Positions 1-9,591 of a stretch of 64,000 nt of DNA are shown here, in pieces. Under the pieces are notes generated by a model, which had not been told where the DNA came from, ran no database searches, and worked only from the letters and a program-made list of their open reading frames with translations. The stretch's first letter is position 1, and the number at the start of each line of letters is the position of its first letter. Source of the DNA: Hyphococcus sp. (GTDB taxonomy: Bacteria > Pseudomonadota > Alphaproteobacteria > Caulobacterales > Parvularculaceae); the NCBI GenBank assembly GCA_028284345.1, contig JANQRY010000008.1, positions 62,001-126,000 on the forward strand, read 5' to 3'. Both the position numbers and the translations under genes were made by a program.

Positions 1-1725
1 CAGCAGCCCGCCATTGGACCCGCCGAATATGGCGAGCTGGTCCGGCGTCGTCACGCCGTTGTCGATCAGATGCTCGCCGGCGGCGATGAAATCGTCGAAC
101 ACATTCTGCTTATTCTGAAGCCGGCCCGCATTGTGCCACGCCTTGCCGTATTCGCCGCCGCCGCGAAGATTGGCGACCGCGTAAACGCCACCCATATCGA
201 CCCATTGCAGACGCGTGATGGAAAAGCCCGGCGTCAGCGACACGTTGAAACCGCCATAGCCGTAAAGCAGCGTCGGATGCGGCTCAGACATGTCGAGATC
301 CTTGCGCCGGGTAATGAACATCGGGACCCGCGTTCCGTCTTTCGACTGATAGAAAACCTGTTCAACGAGGTAATCGTCGGGATTGAACGCCGTCTCAGGC
401 TGTTTGAACACGGACTGTTCGCCGGTCGTCATGTCGAGGCGGTAAATCGTGTCCGGCTGGTTGTAACTCTCGAAATTGTAGAAGGTGACGGCGTCTTCGG
501 GCTCGCCGCCGAAGCCCGCCACCGAACCGAGGCCCGGCAGGTCGACGGTTCCGGCGTCGGTTCCGTCGAGGTCGTAAAGCCGCACCACGGACTTCACGTC
601 CTCCATATATTCCGCGACGATCTTGCCGCCGACAATATTGACGCCGGTGAGCACGCCTTCGGCCTCCGGCGTAATTTCCGCCCACGGGCCGCGCTCGACG
701 GGAATGGCGACAATCCGGCCCTTTGGCGCATCATCGTCCGTACGGAAATAATGCTTGCCGTCCGCCGTGGCGATGTAGCTGTAGTCGGAATGAAATCCCT
801 CGACCAGCGTGAAGGGTTCGGCGTCCGCGCCCGAAAGGTCGATGGTCACGACTTCGTATTTTTCGTCGGTTCCTTTCCAGACAGTGATGACAAGCGTCTC
901 GCCGGTTGAGGAGACTTCCGCCGCGAAGCCGTGTTCCGGCTGGTCGGGGCGCGCATAGACCTGTTCGTCGGCCGCCTGGTCGTTTCCGATACGATGGAAA
1001 TTGACCGCGTGATTAACGTTGAGGCTTTGAAATTCCTCGCCCTCTTCCGGTTCCGGATAGCGCGCATAGTAAAACCCCGACCCGTCCCTGGCCCAGTCGA
1101 GGCCGGAGAACTTCACCCATTCAATGGAGTCGCCAAGGTCCGCGCCGCTGTCCACATCGATGATCTTGACCGTGCGCCAGTCCGAGCCTCCGTCCTGGAT
1201 CATATAAGCGAGCAGCCGTCCGTCCGGAGACGGATAATAAGCGGCAAGCGCCGTGGCGCCGTCCTCCGACCACTCATTGGGGTCAAGCAGAACACGCGGA
1301 GCCTCGTCGCCCTTTTGCACATACAGCACATACTGGTTCTGCAATCCGTCATTGCGGCGGAAAAACGTGTAGTCGCCCTTCTGAACGGGAAGCAGGAATT
1401 TCTCGTAATCCCACAATCGCGACAGTTGCGTCTTGATGGCGCCCCGATGATCAAGGCCGCGAAGATATTCGAAGGTGACGTCGTTCTGCGCAGCGACCCA
1501 TTGGGCCACCGCTTCGCTTTCGCGCACGTCGTCCTCAAGCCAGCGATAAGGGTCCGCGACATCGCGGCCGTGATAAGTGTCGATTTGTTCCACGGTGACG
1601 GTTTCCGGATATTGAAGGGTTGCGCCGGCGGCGGCGCCCGCGGCGTCGTTGTCCACATCGGCGTCGCCGCCGCAAGCCGCCGCGAGGAGAAAAGCGGCGC
1701 CAAAAAACATACGGGGGTTCATCAT
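1..1725 (-). CDS. Prolyl oligopeptidase family serine peptidase, lipoprotein, C-terminus outside window
   Basis: This is the N-terminal 575 codons of an S9 prolyl oligopeptidase, which cleaves short peptides after proline. The start at 1725 gives a lipoprotein signal with lipobox LAAAC near residue 18, and a GGAG ribosome site lies about 7 bases upstream. The conserved opening of the family follows (DPYRWLED), then the beta-propeller region. The window ends just after the nucleophile elbow GGSNGGLL, with the catalytic Ser at residue 570; the Asp and His of the triad lie beyond base 1. A lipid anchor suggests a periplasmic or outer-membrane-attached enzyme that trims imported peptides. Family assignment is firm; exact specificity is inferred. 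Confidence 0.93.
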   Translation of the reverse strand, partial: MMNPRMFFGAAFLLAAACGGDADVDNDAAGAAAGATLQYPETVTVEQIDTYHGRDVADPYRWLEDDVRESEAVAQWVAAQNDVTFEYLRGLDHRGAIKTQLSRLWDYEKFLLPVQKGDYTFFRRNDGLQNQYVLYVQKGDEAPRVLLDPNEWSEDGATALAAYYPSPDGRLLAYMIQDGGSDWRTVKIIDVDSGADLGDSIEWVKFSGLDWARDGSGFYYARYPEPEEGEEFQSLNVNHAVNFHRIGNDQAADEQVYARPDQPEHGFAAEVSSTGETLVITVWKGTDEKYEVVTIDLSGADAEPFTLVEGFHSDYSYIATADGKHYFRTDDDAPKGRIVAIPVERGPWAEITPEAEGVLTGVNIVGGKIVAEYMEDVKSVVRLYDLDGTDAGTVDLPGLGSVAGFGGEPEDAVTFYNFESYNQPDTIYRLDMTTGEQSVFKQPETAFNPDDYLVEQVFYQSKDGTRVPMFITRRKDLDMSEPHPTLLYGYGGFNVSLTPGFSITRLQWVDMGGVYAVANLRGGGEYGKAWHNAGRLQNKQNVFDDFIAAGEHLIDNGVTTPDQLAIFGGSNGGLL

Positions 1726-1844
1726 GGGTTCACTCCAGCGTTCGCAGCCTGCCCGGCAGGTTTTGACAGGCGGATTTTGGAAGGACCCTACGCGAACCCA
1801 GCGCGGTTGCAACAAACGCGCGCGGCGCCGCGCTGAAACGGCAA

Positions 1845-1866
1845 AGCCGGCCCCGACGGGCCGGCT
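1845..1866 (-). terminator. Probable Rho-independent terminator after the popZ-like gene
   Basis: A perfect 9-bp inverted repeat, AGCCGGCCC and GGGCCGGCT, encloses a four-base loop and lies about 35 bases past the popZ stop. In the direction of popZ transcription it is followed by a short T-rich stretch broken by GCCG, so termination may be only moderate. Confidence 0.55.
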
Positions 1867-1900
1867 CCGCAAAACTGGGGGGTAGGAAAAGGCCGGTTCG

Positions 1901-2368
1901 CTAGCGCCGGCGACGGGCGACGCGCTGAACCTCTTCCTCGACTTTCTCCTCGACAATCGCCGGCAGATTGGCGTCGAGCCATTCCTTGACCATCGGCTTC
2001 AACATGTCGACGACGATGTCCTCAAGGGTTTTGCCGGGGCCGTCGGAGACCCGCACCGAATCGGAAAGATTGGCGAATGCGCTTGATGCGGCGCTTGCCG
2101 CGCCTTCGTCCAACATGGCGTCCTCCGCTTCATTCTGCACGGCTTCAGCGACATTTTTCTTAATCATTTCAACATCTTCCGTTTCAAGATGGGGTTCGGC
2201 GCCGTCCTTTTCCGCGCTCGGCGCAGGGGCCGGGGCGGCATCCTGAACCGGGGTCGGCCCCGCGGACGCGTCCCGCTCGGCCGGCGCGCCCTCTTCGTCC
2301 TCGGAGATAATCCGGCGAATGGACGCCAGGATTTCCTCCATACTCGGTTCTGGTTGTGCGTTTTCCAT
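1901..2368 (-). CDS. popZ: PopZ/DUF2497 family polar organizing protein
   Basis: This 155-residue protein has the alphaproteobacterial PopZ layout. A conserved N-terminal helix (MEEILASIRRIISED, residues 10-24) is followed by an acidic, Pro/Ala-rich disordered middle (about 25-100) and a conserved helical C-terminus (residues 113-155, LEDIVVDMLKPMVKEWLD). In Caulobacter the C-terminal helices drive assembly of a polar matrix, and the N-terminal helix recruits clients such as ParB and cell-cycle kinases. Length is close to the 177 residues of the Caulobacter protein. The gene is downstream of the PIMT-family gene on the same strand. valS, often next to this family, is not seen here. Confidence 0.88.
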   Translation of the reverse strand: MENAQPEPSMEEILASIRRIISEDEEGAPAERDASAGPTPVQDAAPAPAPSAEKDGAEPHLETEDVEMIKKNVAEAVQNEAEDAMLDEGAASAASSAFANLSDSVRVSDGPGKTLEDIVVDMLKPMVKEWLDANLPAIVEEKVEEEVQRVARRRR

Positions 2369-2524
2369 TGACGCGAAGGTCCTTTGAAGGAAGCGGTGTC
2401 AGTGCGGCGCGACCGGCGTCTCCCGTTCGGCGTTAATGTTTTCAGGCGCTTCGGCGCGGGATTCAAGGCCCACGGGTATCAACGCCTTTCTTACCCCCGG
2501 GTTAACGCCCACGGAGGGCGCTGG

Positions 2525-3178
2525 TCAGAACACAAATTCCTTCGGGCGTTCAAACCCGGGCAGCACCGCGCTTGAGGCGGCGTCAAACCGGGGCAAAAAC
2601 GAGGACGCCGCGCCGGACTTCAGGAAAACGCCGCCGCGGGAAACGCCGTTCTCGCGCAAAATCGCGGCGAGCCGGCCGCCTTCTTTCAGTTGCCCCAACA
2701 GGGCGTCCGGCTTCGTCTCAATAACGCCGCCGAGAAAAATGACGTCGAAGGGCCCCTGGCCGGCGGCGCCAGTCGCCGGGTCGCCGGTAATCACCGCAGC
2801 ATTTGAAAAACCAAGGCTGTTGAGATTGTCCTGGGCGGACGCCGCAAGGGTTTCATTGCTTTCCACCGAGACGACCATCTCGGCCAGGCTGGCCAGAATG
2901 CCGGTGGAATAGCCGCTACCGCAAACCGCGTTCAGCACGACGTCGCCGGCGCGGATCTCGGCCGCGTCGACCAGCTTGGCGAAATCGCGGGCCCGCAACA
3001 GACGCCGGCCCGGCGCATATTCGATTTCTTGCTCCACATAGACCTGATCGCGCAGTTCCTGCGGCACGAACATCTCGCGCGGAATGGTCTCCATGGCGCG
3101 CTGAATGCGCAAATCCGTCACGTCATTAGGCCGGACCTGACTTTCAACCATATGGCGCCGGGCGGCTTCGTAATTCAT
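2525..3178 (-). CDS. PIMT-family (protein-L-isoaspartate O-methyltransferase-like) methyltransferase
   Basis: A 217-residue SAM-dependent methyltransferase of the PIMT family. The start MNYEAARRHMVESQ matches the family opening; an in-frame ATG 13 codons upstream has no ribosome site. The SAM-binding loop is AVCGSGYSTGILASL, less canonical than the usual GTGSGYQ. The segment PREMFVP near residue 37 is also typical. Members in alphaproteobacteria often sit beside tolC and DUF2497 genes, as here, and many lack proven isoaspartate repair activity, so the substrate is left open. It is transcribed away from the tRNA-Cys and efflux operon. Confidence 0.85.
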   Translation of the reverse strand: MNYEAARRHMVESQVRPNDVTDLRIQRAMETIPREMFVPQELRDQVYVEQEIEYAPGRRLLRARDFAKLVDAAEIRAGDVVLNAVCGSGYSTGILASLAEMVVSVESNETLAASAQDNLNSLGFSNAAVITGDPATGAAGQGPFDVIFLGGVIETKPDALLGQLKEGGRLAAILRENGVSRGGVFLKSGAASSFLPRFDAASSAVLPGFERPKEFVF

Positions 3179-3322
3179 GAGCGAAACTCGATCTGTAAAA
3201 TTTCCGTAATGCGGCATAGCGCCGGCGCCGCGCGCGCGCAACGCGGCGCCGCGCCCCGGGGCGGCAAATTCTTTTGACCGCCCCATCCGCCCACGCTAAG
3301 AGGGCCGCTCGCTCCCGACAAA

Positions 3323-3396
3323 GGCCACGTGGCGGAGTGGTGACGCAGCGGCCTGCAAAGCCGTGTACGCCGGTTCGATTCCGGCCGTGGCCTCCA
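3323..3396 (+). tRNA. tRNA-Cys (GCA)
   Basis: A full cloverleaf can be folded. The acceptor arms GGCCACG and CGTGGCC pair perfectly, the anticodon loop is CTGCAAA with anticodon GCA, the T-loop is GTTCGATTC and the CCA end is encoded. Confidence 0.97.
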
Positions 3397-3683
3397 ATCG
3401 GCGCGGGCGCCCTTCCGGCGAGAAATCCGCCGGGCCCCCGAGATGCGTAGGATTCAAGGCCAGAATGGCCAAAATGCAACGGTTTTGAACCGAAATGCCG
3501 TAGCTGACGACTTTTTATTAACTATGATGTCAATCCGGGGCGTTAGCGTCGCCGGGAAACCGACTGAATTGGCGTTGTTTGTCGCAGCCGCCGCTCCACT
3601 GGCCGATATTCGGTTGAAGGCCGGCGCCGTCGCGGACACATACGGGACTGCGCCGACGAAATTACGTTCATGACGAGGGGCAA

Positions 3684-5174
3684 ATGAGTTTGGGCACTGT
3701 ATTTCGGACTGGCGGCGTCTCTGCGGCGGCGATGATTTTCGCGGTTTCCTGCGCCAGCGTCGACCAGGATTTGCTGCAGGCGCAACTGCCCGCCGAACCG
3801 GCCGCGTGGACCGCCGACGCCACCGTCGCGGACGCGCCAACCGGCGACTGGGTCGCGGCCTTTGAAGACGCGGCGTTGACCGACCTCATCATCGAAGCTC
3901 TCGCCAACAACAACGACCTGCAGGCGGCGGCGGCGAACCTGACGCAGGCCCGCGCGCGCGCGCGCATTTCGCGCGCCGATCTCCTGCCGACCGTCGGCGC
4001 CAATTTCAGCGCGTCGCGGAACGCCATCGTGACCAACCCCACATCAGCGGCGCAAGCCGGAGCCGGCGGCGGAACCGGCGGCGGCGCGCCGGTCGACGCC
4101 GATAAACGTCTTTGGATCAACAACTATTCCCTTGGCGGACAATTAAGCTGGGAGATCGATGTCTGGGGCCGGCTGCTCGACGAAACACGCGCGTCCTATA
4201 AGGACGCCGCCGCGGCCTACGCCGACCTCGCCGGCGCCGAACTCTCGATCGCCGCGCGCACGGCGCAAGCATGGTTTGCGCTGATCGAAGCGCGCGAGCA
4301 ACGCGAACTCGCCGAGCGCGACGTGGCTGCGCGCGAAAGCAATCTGCGCGTGACGGAACGGCGTTACGAGCGCGGCGTTGCATCGAGCCTTGACGTTCGC
4401 CTGTCGCGATCGGCGCTAGGCTCAAGCCAGGCCAATCTGGCGCTGCGCCAGCGACTTGAGCTGGAAGCTTCGCGCGCGCTGGAAGTGCTGCTGGGCCGCT
4501 ATCCGTCCGCGGAACTGGAAGCAACCGAAGCCCTTCCCCTTCTGCCGCCGCTTGAAGGCGCCGGCGCCCCCGGCGACATTCTCGCCCGGCGCCCGGATCT
4601 CGTCGCTGCGGAAGCGCGCATGAACGCGGCGGGCTTGCGCGCGCGCGTCGCGCGCAAAGAACTGCTGCCGCAATTTTCACTAACGTCGCAGGTCGGCACA
4701 TCGGGTCCGGCGTTCGCCGATCTGATCGACGCCAGACGCCTCGCCGGCAATCTCATCGGCGGCGTCTTTCAACCGCTGTTCCAGGGCGGGCGTCTCCTTT
4801 ACAATTCCAAACGCGCGCGCGCCGCCGCCGAAGCAGCCGTTTTCAGCTACGTGCAGACGGTGCTCAGCGCCTATGAAGAGGCGGAGAACGCCATCGCCGC
4901 GGAAACCCTGCTTGCAGCGCGCGAAGACGCGCTGCGTCTGGCGTTCGAGGAAGCCGCCGCCGCCGAAGCACTAACGGAACGCCGTTATTCGTCCGGCGCC
5001 GCTACGATTTTTAACCTCCTAGATGCACAAACCCGTCGTATTTCGGCGGAAAGCCAATACATTCAGGCCAAGCAGCAACGCGTATCCAATCGGGTTCAGC
5101 TTTACCTCGCCATCGGCGGGGATTTTCTGACGGCGGACCGCATTGCGTTGCTGGCGCCTGACACCGGAGAGTAA
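3684..5174 (+). CDS. RND efflux outer-membrane factor (NodT/TolC family) lipoprotein
   Basis: This 496-residue protein is the outer-membrane channel of a tripartite efflux pump. A lipobox ends at Cys23 (FAVSC), so the trimer is acylated like OprM, unlike E. coli TolC. Two TolC-type repeats follow, each with long helices. The motifs SWEIDVWGRL near residue 155 and ILARRPDLVAAEARM near residue 296 are diagnostic for the NodT subfamily. A strong GAGGGG ribosome site precedes the ATG. It is the first gene of an operon whose next start is 5 bases after its stop. Confidence 0.95.
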   Translation: MSLGTVFRTGGVSAAAMIFAVSCASVDQDLLQAQLPAEPAAWTADATVADAPTGDWVAAFEDAALTDLIIEALANNNDLQAAAANLTQARARARISRADLLPTVGANFSASRNAIVTNPTSAAQAGAGGGTGGGAPVDADKRLWINNYSLGGQLSWEIDVWGRLLDETRASYKDAAAAYADLAGAELSIAARTAQAWFALIEAREQRELAERDVAARESNLRVTERRYERGVASSLDVRLSRSALGSSQANLALRQRLELEASRALEVLLGRYPSAELEATEALPLLPPLEGAGAPGDILARRPDLVAAEARMNAAGLRARVARKELLPQFSLTSQVGTSGPAFADLIDARRLAGNLIGGVFQPLFQGGRLLYNSKRARAAAEAAVFSYVQTVLSAYEEAENAIAAETLLAAREDALRLAFEEAAAAEALTERRYSSGAATIFNLLDAQTRRISAESQYIQAKQQRVSNRVQLYLAIGGDFLTADRIALLAPDTGE

Positions 5175-5179
5175 GCGTT

Positions 5180-6379
5180 ATGTTTCGCAAGGTTTTTACA
5201 ATCGTCGGCACGCTCGGCATTCTTGCCGCCGGTTTCGGCCTCATCGCCGTCATGAACGCCCTGAAACCGGATATTGAGCGCCAGGAGCCCGAGACGGCGC
5301 CCCCCGCCGTATTCTTCACCGTGGCAAAATCAGGCCCGGTGACGCTTGACGTCTTTGCGCAGGGCGAGGTTCGTCCGCGTACAGATATAAATCTCACGGC
5401 GCAGGTCGCTGGCCGCGTTGTTTCCGTTTCCGAAAACTTCGTCGACGGCGGCGCCTTCGAAAAGGGCAATGTGTTGATCAAGATCGAGGATGCGCCTTAT
5501 CGCGCGACGGCGGCGGCGGCGCAGGCGCGTCTGGCGCAGGAAGAAGCCGAAGCAACGCTCGCCCGCAAGGATTATGAAGAACTCGGCCGCGACGAGAACC
5601 CGACGGAACTGGCCTTGCGCTTGCCGCAGCTTGAACAGGCGCGGGCCGAATACAGAGCCGCGCAACTCGATGTGGACCGAACGACGATTGAAGCGCCGTT
5701 CCGGGGACGCGTGCGCGAACGCATTGTCGGCGTCGGGCAATATGTGGCGCCCGGCGCGCAGCTTGGCCGCATTTTTTCAACCGATGTCGCCGAGATTCGC
5801 CTGCCGCTCACGGACAACGACCTTGCCAAACTCGGCCTGCCGATCGCTTTTGTGGAATCCGACGATGAACCCGGTCCGCCGGTGAAACTGTCCGCCTTCG
5901 TCGCCGGCCAGCCCCACGATTGGACGGCGCGGATCGCCCGCACCAACGGCGCCATCGATCCGGCGACGCGTCAGATTGCGGCCATCGCCGTCGTCGACGA
6001 CCCGTATGGCGACGGAGCCTCCCGCGACGGGACGCCGCTCGCCATGGGCCTGTTTGTCGACGCCGTGATTCAAGGCAGCCAGTTTGACAACGCGATCGTC
6101 TTGCCCCGGTCCGCGTTGCACGGCCGGGACGGCGTTTACATCATCAAAGAGGACAATGATGTCCTTGAACGCCGCCAGGTGCAGGTCGTCTCGAGCGACA
6201 AGGATACGTTCACCGTGGCCTCCGGCATCAACCCCGGCGAGCGCATCGTCACCTCGCCCTTGCGCGGCGCGGATGACGGCGATGTGGTGACGCCGACCGA
6301 TCCGGAAACGGCCACGGCGCCGGCGCGCGACGTCACCGCCAGCGCCGAACCGGGTCCGGGCGCGGGAGAGAATCGGTGA
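5180..6379 (+). CDS. RND efflux periplasmic adaptor (HlyD/membrane fusion protein)
   Basis: A 399-residue membrane fusion protein linking the inner-membrane pump to the outer-membrane factor. It has one N-terminal membrane anchor (residues 6-26), a lipoyl half-domain (GEVRPRTDINLTAQVAGRV), an alpha-helical hairpin of roughly 60 residues, the second lipoyl half (TTIEAPFRGRVRERIVGVG), then beta-barrel and membrane-proximal domains, and a disordered acidic Pro/Ala tail. The stop TGA overlaps the GTG start of the pump gene by four bases, which implies translational coupling. Confidence 0.95.
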   Translation: MFRKVFTIVGTLGILAAGFGLIAVMNALKPDIERQEPETAPPAVFFTVAKSGPVTLDVFAQGEVRPRTDINLTAQVAGRVVSVSENFVDGGAFEKGNVLIKIEDAPYRATAAAAQARLAQEEAEATLARKDYEELGRDENPTELALRLPQLEQARAEYRAAQLDVDRTTIEAPFRGRVRERIVGVGQYVAPGAQLGRIFSTDVAEIRLPLTDNDLAKLGLPIAFVESDDEPGPPVKLSAFVAGQPHDWTARIARTNGAIDPATRQIAAIAVVDDPYGDGASRDGTPLAMGLFVDAVIQGSQFDNAIVLPRSALHGRDGVYIIKEDNDVLERRQVQVVSSDKDTFTVASGINPGERIVTSPLRGADDGDVVTPTDPETATAPARDVTASAEPGPGAGENR

Positions 6380-9300
6380 CCGGTCTGATCTCATGGTGGA
6401 CGCGCAACGCCGTTGCCGCGAACCTGTTGATGATTGCGTGCCTGATTTCAGGCTTTCTGGCGTTTAACAGCCTCGAGCGCGAACTCGATCCGTCCGCGGA
6501 TTTCACCGGGGCGACCATATCGGTCGTCTGGCAGGGCGCCAGTCCGCGCGAAGTCGAGGAACAGATTATTCTGCGCATCGAGGAATCAGTCGCCGGCATC
6601 GACGGCATTGAACACATCACTTCAACGGCGCGCGAAGGCCGCGCGACGATCAATGTCGAAGGCGACCAGGACATGGACGCCACAAAGTTTCTCAACGAGA
6701 TCAAAAACCGCGTTGACGGCATTTCGACCCTGCCGAACGACGCCTTCTCGCCCGTTGTGTCACAATGGTCGAATTTCTCGCCCGGCATGTTCATGGCGCT
6801 TTACGGCGATCTCAGCAAACGCGATCTCAATCGTCTCGCCCGCGACATCCGCGATGAACTTTCCCAACTACCAGGGGGCTCGCCGCTGGTGAATTTGTGG
6901 GGCGAAGAGCAGGAGGAGGTCTCAATCGAGGTTTCCGAGGCGTCCCTGCGCCGCTACGGCCTCACCTTTGACGACGTCGCGCGCGCCATTCGCGGCTCGT
7001 CGCTGAATCTTGCCGGCGGCCAGGTCCGCACGGAAACCGGCAACTTGCAGATCGCCGCGCGCGCCCTCGCCGACTCCGAAGAAGAATTCGAGCGCATTGT
7101 CATCAGACAAAACCCCGATGGTTCGATCATCCGCGTCAGCGACGTGGCCAATGTGGTCGACGGTTTTGAGGACCGCAAACAGATCCGCACCGTGAACGGC
7201 AAGCCGGCGATCTCCTTCGCCATTCAATTGCCGGAAGTCGGCAATGTGAGCGAATTGTCCGAGGCGTTGAACGAGTATATCGACGAAAAAAACAAGGAGA
7301 TGGACGGCAGGGCCGAACTCTATCCATGGTTCGACGCCGCCGATCCGTTCAACGCGCAACTCGGGCTCGTGGCGTCCAACGCCATCATCGGCCTTGTCCT
7401 GGTGCTGATCATCCTGATGCTGTTCCTGCGGCCCGCCGTCGCCTTGTGGGTCGCGGTCGGCATCGCCGTCGCCTTTGCCGGCGCCTTCATTTTCATGCCT
7501 GCGGCCGGCGTTTCGCTGAACTTCCTGTCGATTTTCGGCTTCCTGCTGGTAATCGGCGTCGTCGTCGACGACGCCATTATTGTGGGCGAAAGTATTCACA
7601 ACAGGGTGGAAGAAGATGGAAAAGGCGGGCCGGATTCCGCCATTGTCGGCACGCAGCTTGTCGTCAAACCGGTTTTCTTCGCCGTCCTGACAACCATCAT
7701 CGCATTTGCGCCGTGGATGTTCGTGGGCGGCGGCGCCGCGCAGTTTACCCGTCAAATCAGCCTGACGATTACCTTTGCGCTGATCTTTTCGTTGATCGAA
7801 GCGTTTTTCATTCTGCCGGCGCACCTTTCCCACATGAAGCCGCAGAACAAAAACGGCGTCTATTACAGAATGCAGCGCGTGTTTTCCGAAGGCATCGTCA
7901 ATGTCGCGCACACGGTTTACCAGCCCCTCGTCAAGACGGCCCTGCGCTTCCGGTATTTCACCGTCGCGTCTTTTGTCGTCGCATTCGCGTTTGCCGTGGC
8001 GCTGCTGTCTCAGGGGTGGATCGGGTTCAAGTTCATGCCGGAAATTCAGGGCACGTTCATTTCGTTGAACGTGCGCCTTCCGGAAGGATCGTCCTTTAAC
8101 CGCACCGAGGAAATATACGAGGATGTTTTCGTTGCGGCGAACAAACTGCGGGACAAGCTGGGCGACGCCAGGGACGGCGAACCTTATGTCGATTCCGTCT
8201 ATATCGCCGGCGACGAAGGCGAGGTCATCTCCTATGTCACCATTACCGAGGCCGTGAACCGGAAAGAATCCACCGAGGAGATTGCGGAGATGTTCCGTGA
8301 CCAGCTCGGTCCCATTCCGGATGCGGAAGAAATCAATATCGGCTTCACGCAGAATGAAGGCGGGCCGGATCTTTCCTTCGGCATTGAGGGCGATGATCTT
8401 GAGGATCTGCGCCTCGCCACAGTGGATCTTCAGAATTATCTGCGCACCCTGCCGGGCGTGTTCGACGTTCGCAACAATCTGCAGTCGGCGACGCCGGAGC
8501 TGCAAATCGAACTGAAGCCCGGCGCGGAACGGTTCGGCCTGACGCTGGCCGAAGTTTCCCGCCAGGTGCGCCAAGCGTTTTACGGCGAGGAGGTCCAGCG
8601 TTTGCCCCGCGACGGGCAGGACGTGCGCGTGATGGTGCGCTACCCGCGCGAGGCGCGCGAATCGTTGAGCACCATCGAATCGATGCGCATCCGCACGGCC
8701 GACGGGCGCGAGGTGCCGCTCACCGCCGTCGCCGACGCCAAATTCGCGCCGAGCTTCAAACGCATCGACCGGCGCGACCGGCAACGCTCGGCGCGCGTCA
8801 CCGCCGAGATCCGCGAGGGCGTCGATCGCGGTCAGATCATGGAAGATTACCGCACGGAATTCGTGCCCGAATGGCAGCGTCGCCACCCGGAAGCCTCTCT
8901 CGCGCAACGTGGCGACGCTGAGGAGCAGGCTGAGTTTCTGACGGACATCGTTCCGCTGTTCCTGACTGCGCTCTTTGTCATGTACATGCTGCTGGCGATC
9001 GCCTTCAGCTCTTATTGGCAGCCGGCGCTGATCATGACGGCGATCCCGTTCGGGTTTATGGGCGCCGCCTTTGGTCATGCGCTGTTCGGCATCGACTTCG
9101 CCCTGTTCTCGTTTTTCGGGGTCGGCGCGGCGGCGGGCGTCGTCGTCAACGACAACCTCGTGCTCATCGACTATGTGAACCGGCTGCGGGCGCAGGGCAT
9201 GGGCGCCTTCGGCGCCCTCGTCAAAGCCGGCGTCGGGCGGTTCCGGCCAATCATGCTGACGTCGTTCACCACCTTCATCGGCCTCCTGCCGATCATGTTC

Positions 9301-9573
9301 GAACGCTCGACCGACGCGCAGTTCCTGAAGCCCACCATCGTGTCGCTGGCCTTCGGCGTCGCCTTCGCCACGGCGGTCACGCTGATTTTCGTGCCGGCGA
9401 TGTACGCCGTCGGCGCCGATATCGCCCGGTTCTATCGCTGGGCCTGGACCGGGGTGAAACAGCCGCGCGTCGGACACGGCCATCCTCTGGAAACGGACGT
9501 GGACGGGTCGCCGGCCTTCGGGGAAGCCGCGCCCGAGGCGCGCGCCAACCCGCTTTACCGCCCGGCGGAGTAG
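6376..9573 (+). CDS. RND efflux transporter permease (AcrB/MexB-related)
   Basis: A 1065-residue proton-driven pump with the duplicated 12-TM RND fold. TM1 starts at residue 15. The proton-relay Asp pair is in TM4 (GVVVDDAIIVGES), and the second half repeats the motif pattern (GVGAAAGVVVNDNLVLIDYVNR). Two large periplasmic loops provide porter and docking domains. The start is GTG at 6376, preceded by GGGAGAG and overlapping the adaptor stop. The substrate class is not predictable from sequence; it belongs to the divergent AcrB-like branch common in marine Gammaproteobacteria and Alphaproteobacteria. Length fits the family. Confidence 0.95.
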   Translation: MTGLISWWTRNAVAANLLMIACLISGFLAFNSLERELDPSADFTGATISVVWQGASPREVEEQIILRIEESVAGIDGIEHITSTAREGRATINVEGDQDMDATKFLNEIKNRVDGISTLPNDAFSPVVSQWSNFSPGMFMALYGDLSKRDLNRLARDIRDELSQLPGGSPLVNLWGEEQEEVSIEVSEASLRRYGLTFDDVARAIRGSSLNLAGGQVRTETGNLQIAARALADSEEEFERIVIRQNPDGSIIRVSDVANVVDGFEDRKQIRTVNGKPAISFAIQLPEVGNVSELSEALNEYIDEKNKEMDGRAELYPWFDAADPFNAQLGLVASNAIIGLVLVLIILMLFLRPAVALWVAVGIAVAFAGAFIFMPAAGVSLNFLSIFGFLLVIGVVVDDAIIVGESIHNRVEEDGKGGPDSAIVGTQLVVKPVFFAVLTTIIAFAPWMFVGGGAAQFTRQISLTITFALIFSLIEAFFILPAHLSHMKPQNKNGVYYRMQRVFSEGIVNVAHTVYQPLVKTALRFRYFTVASFVVAFAFAVALLSQGWIGFKFMPEIQGTFISLNVRLPEGSSFNRTEEIYEDVFVAANKLRDKLGDARDGEPYVDSVYIAGDEGEVISYVTITEAVNRKESTEEIAEMFRDQLGPIPDAEEINIGFTQNEGGPDLSFGIEGDDLEDLRLATVDLQNYLRTLPGVFDVRNNLQSATPELQIELKPGAERFGLTLAEVSRQVRQAFYGEEVQRLPRDGQDVRVMVRYPREARESLSTIESMRIRTADGREVPLTAVADAKFAPSFKRIDRRDRQRSARVTAEIREGVDRGQIMEDYRTEFVPEWQRRHPEASLAQRGDAEEQAEFLTDIVPLFLTALFVMYMLLAIAFSSYWQPALIMTAIPFGFMGAAFGHALFGIDFALFSFFGVGAAAGVVVNDNLVLIDYVNRLRAQGMGAFGALVKAGVGRFRPIMLTSFTTFIGLLPIMFERSTDAQFLKPTIVSLAFGVAFATAVTLIFVPAMYAVGADIARFYRWAWTGVKQPRVGHGHPLETDVDGSPAFGEAAPEARANPLYRPAE

Positions 9574-9591
9574 CCCGCCAAACGGGCGGGC
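9573..9591 (+). terminator. Hairpin after the RND operon, possible weak terminator
   Basis: A 7-bp perfect stem (GCCCGCC with GGCGGGC) and AAACG loop start in the stop codon of the pump gene. There is no T-run immediately after it; the nearest T-stretch begins about 20 bases on, so this may only stabilise the mRNA 3' end. Confidence 0.35.

Noticed and set aside
6922-9483. 853-codon open frame opposite the RND pump
   Set aside because: Its product is a His/Asp/Arg/Gly-rich low-complexity sequence without domains, a by-product of GC-rich codon use in the real gene.
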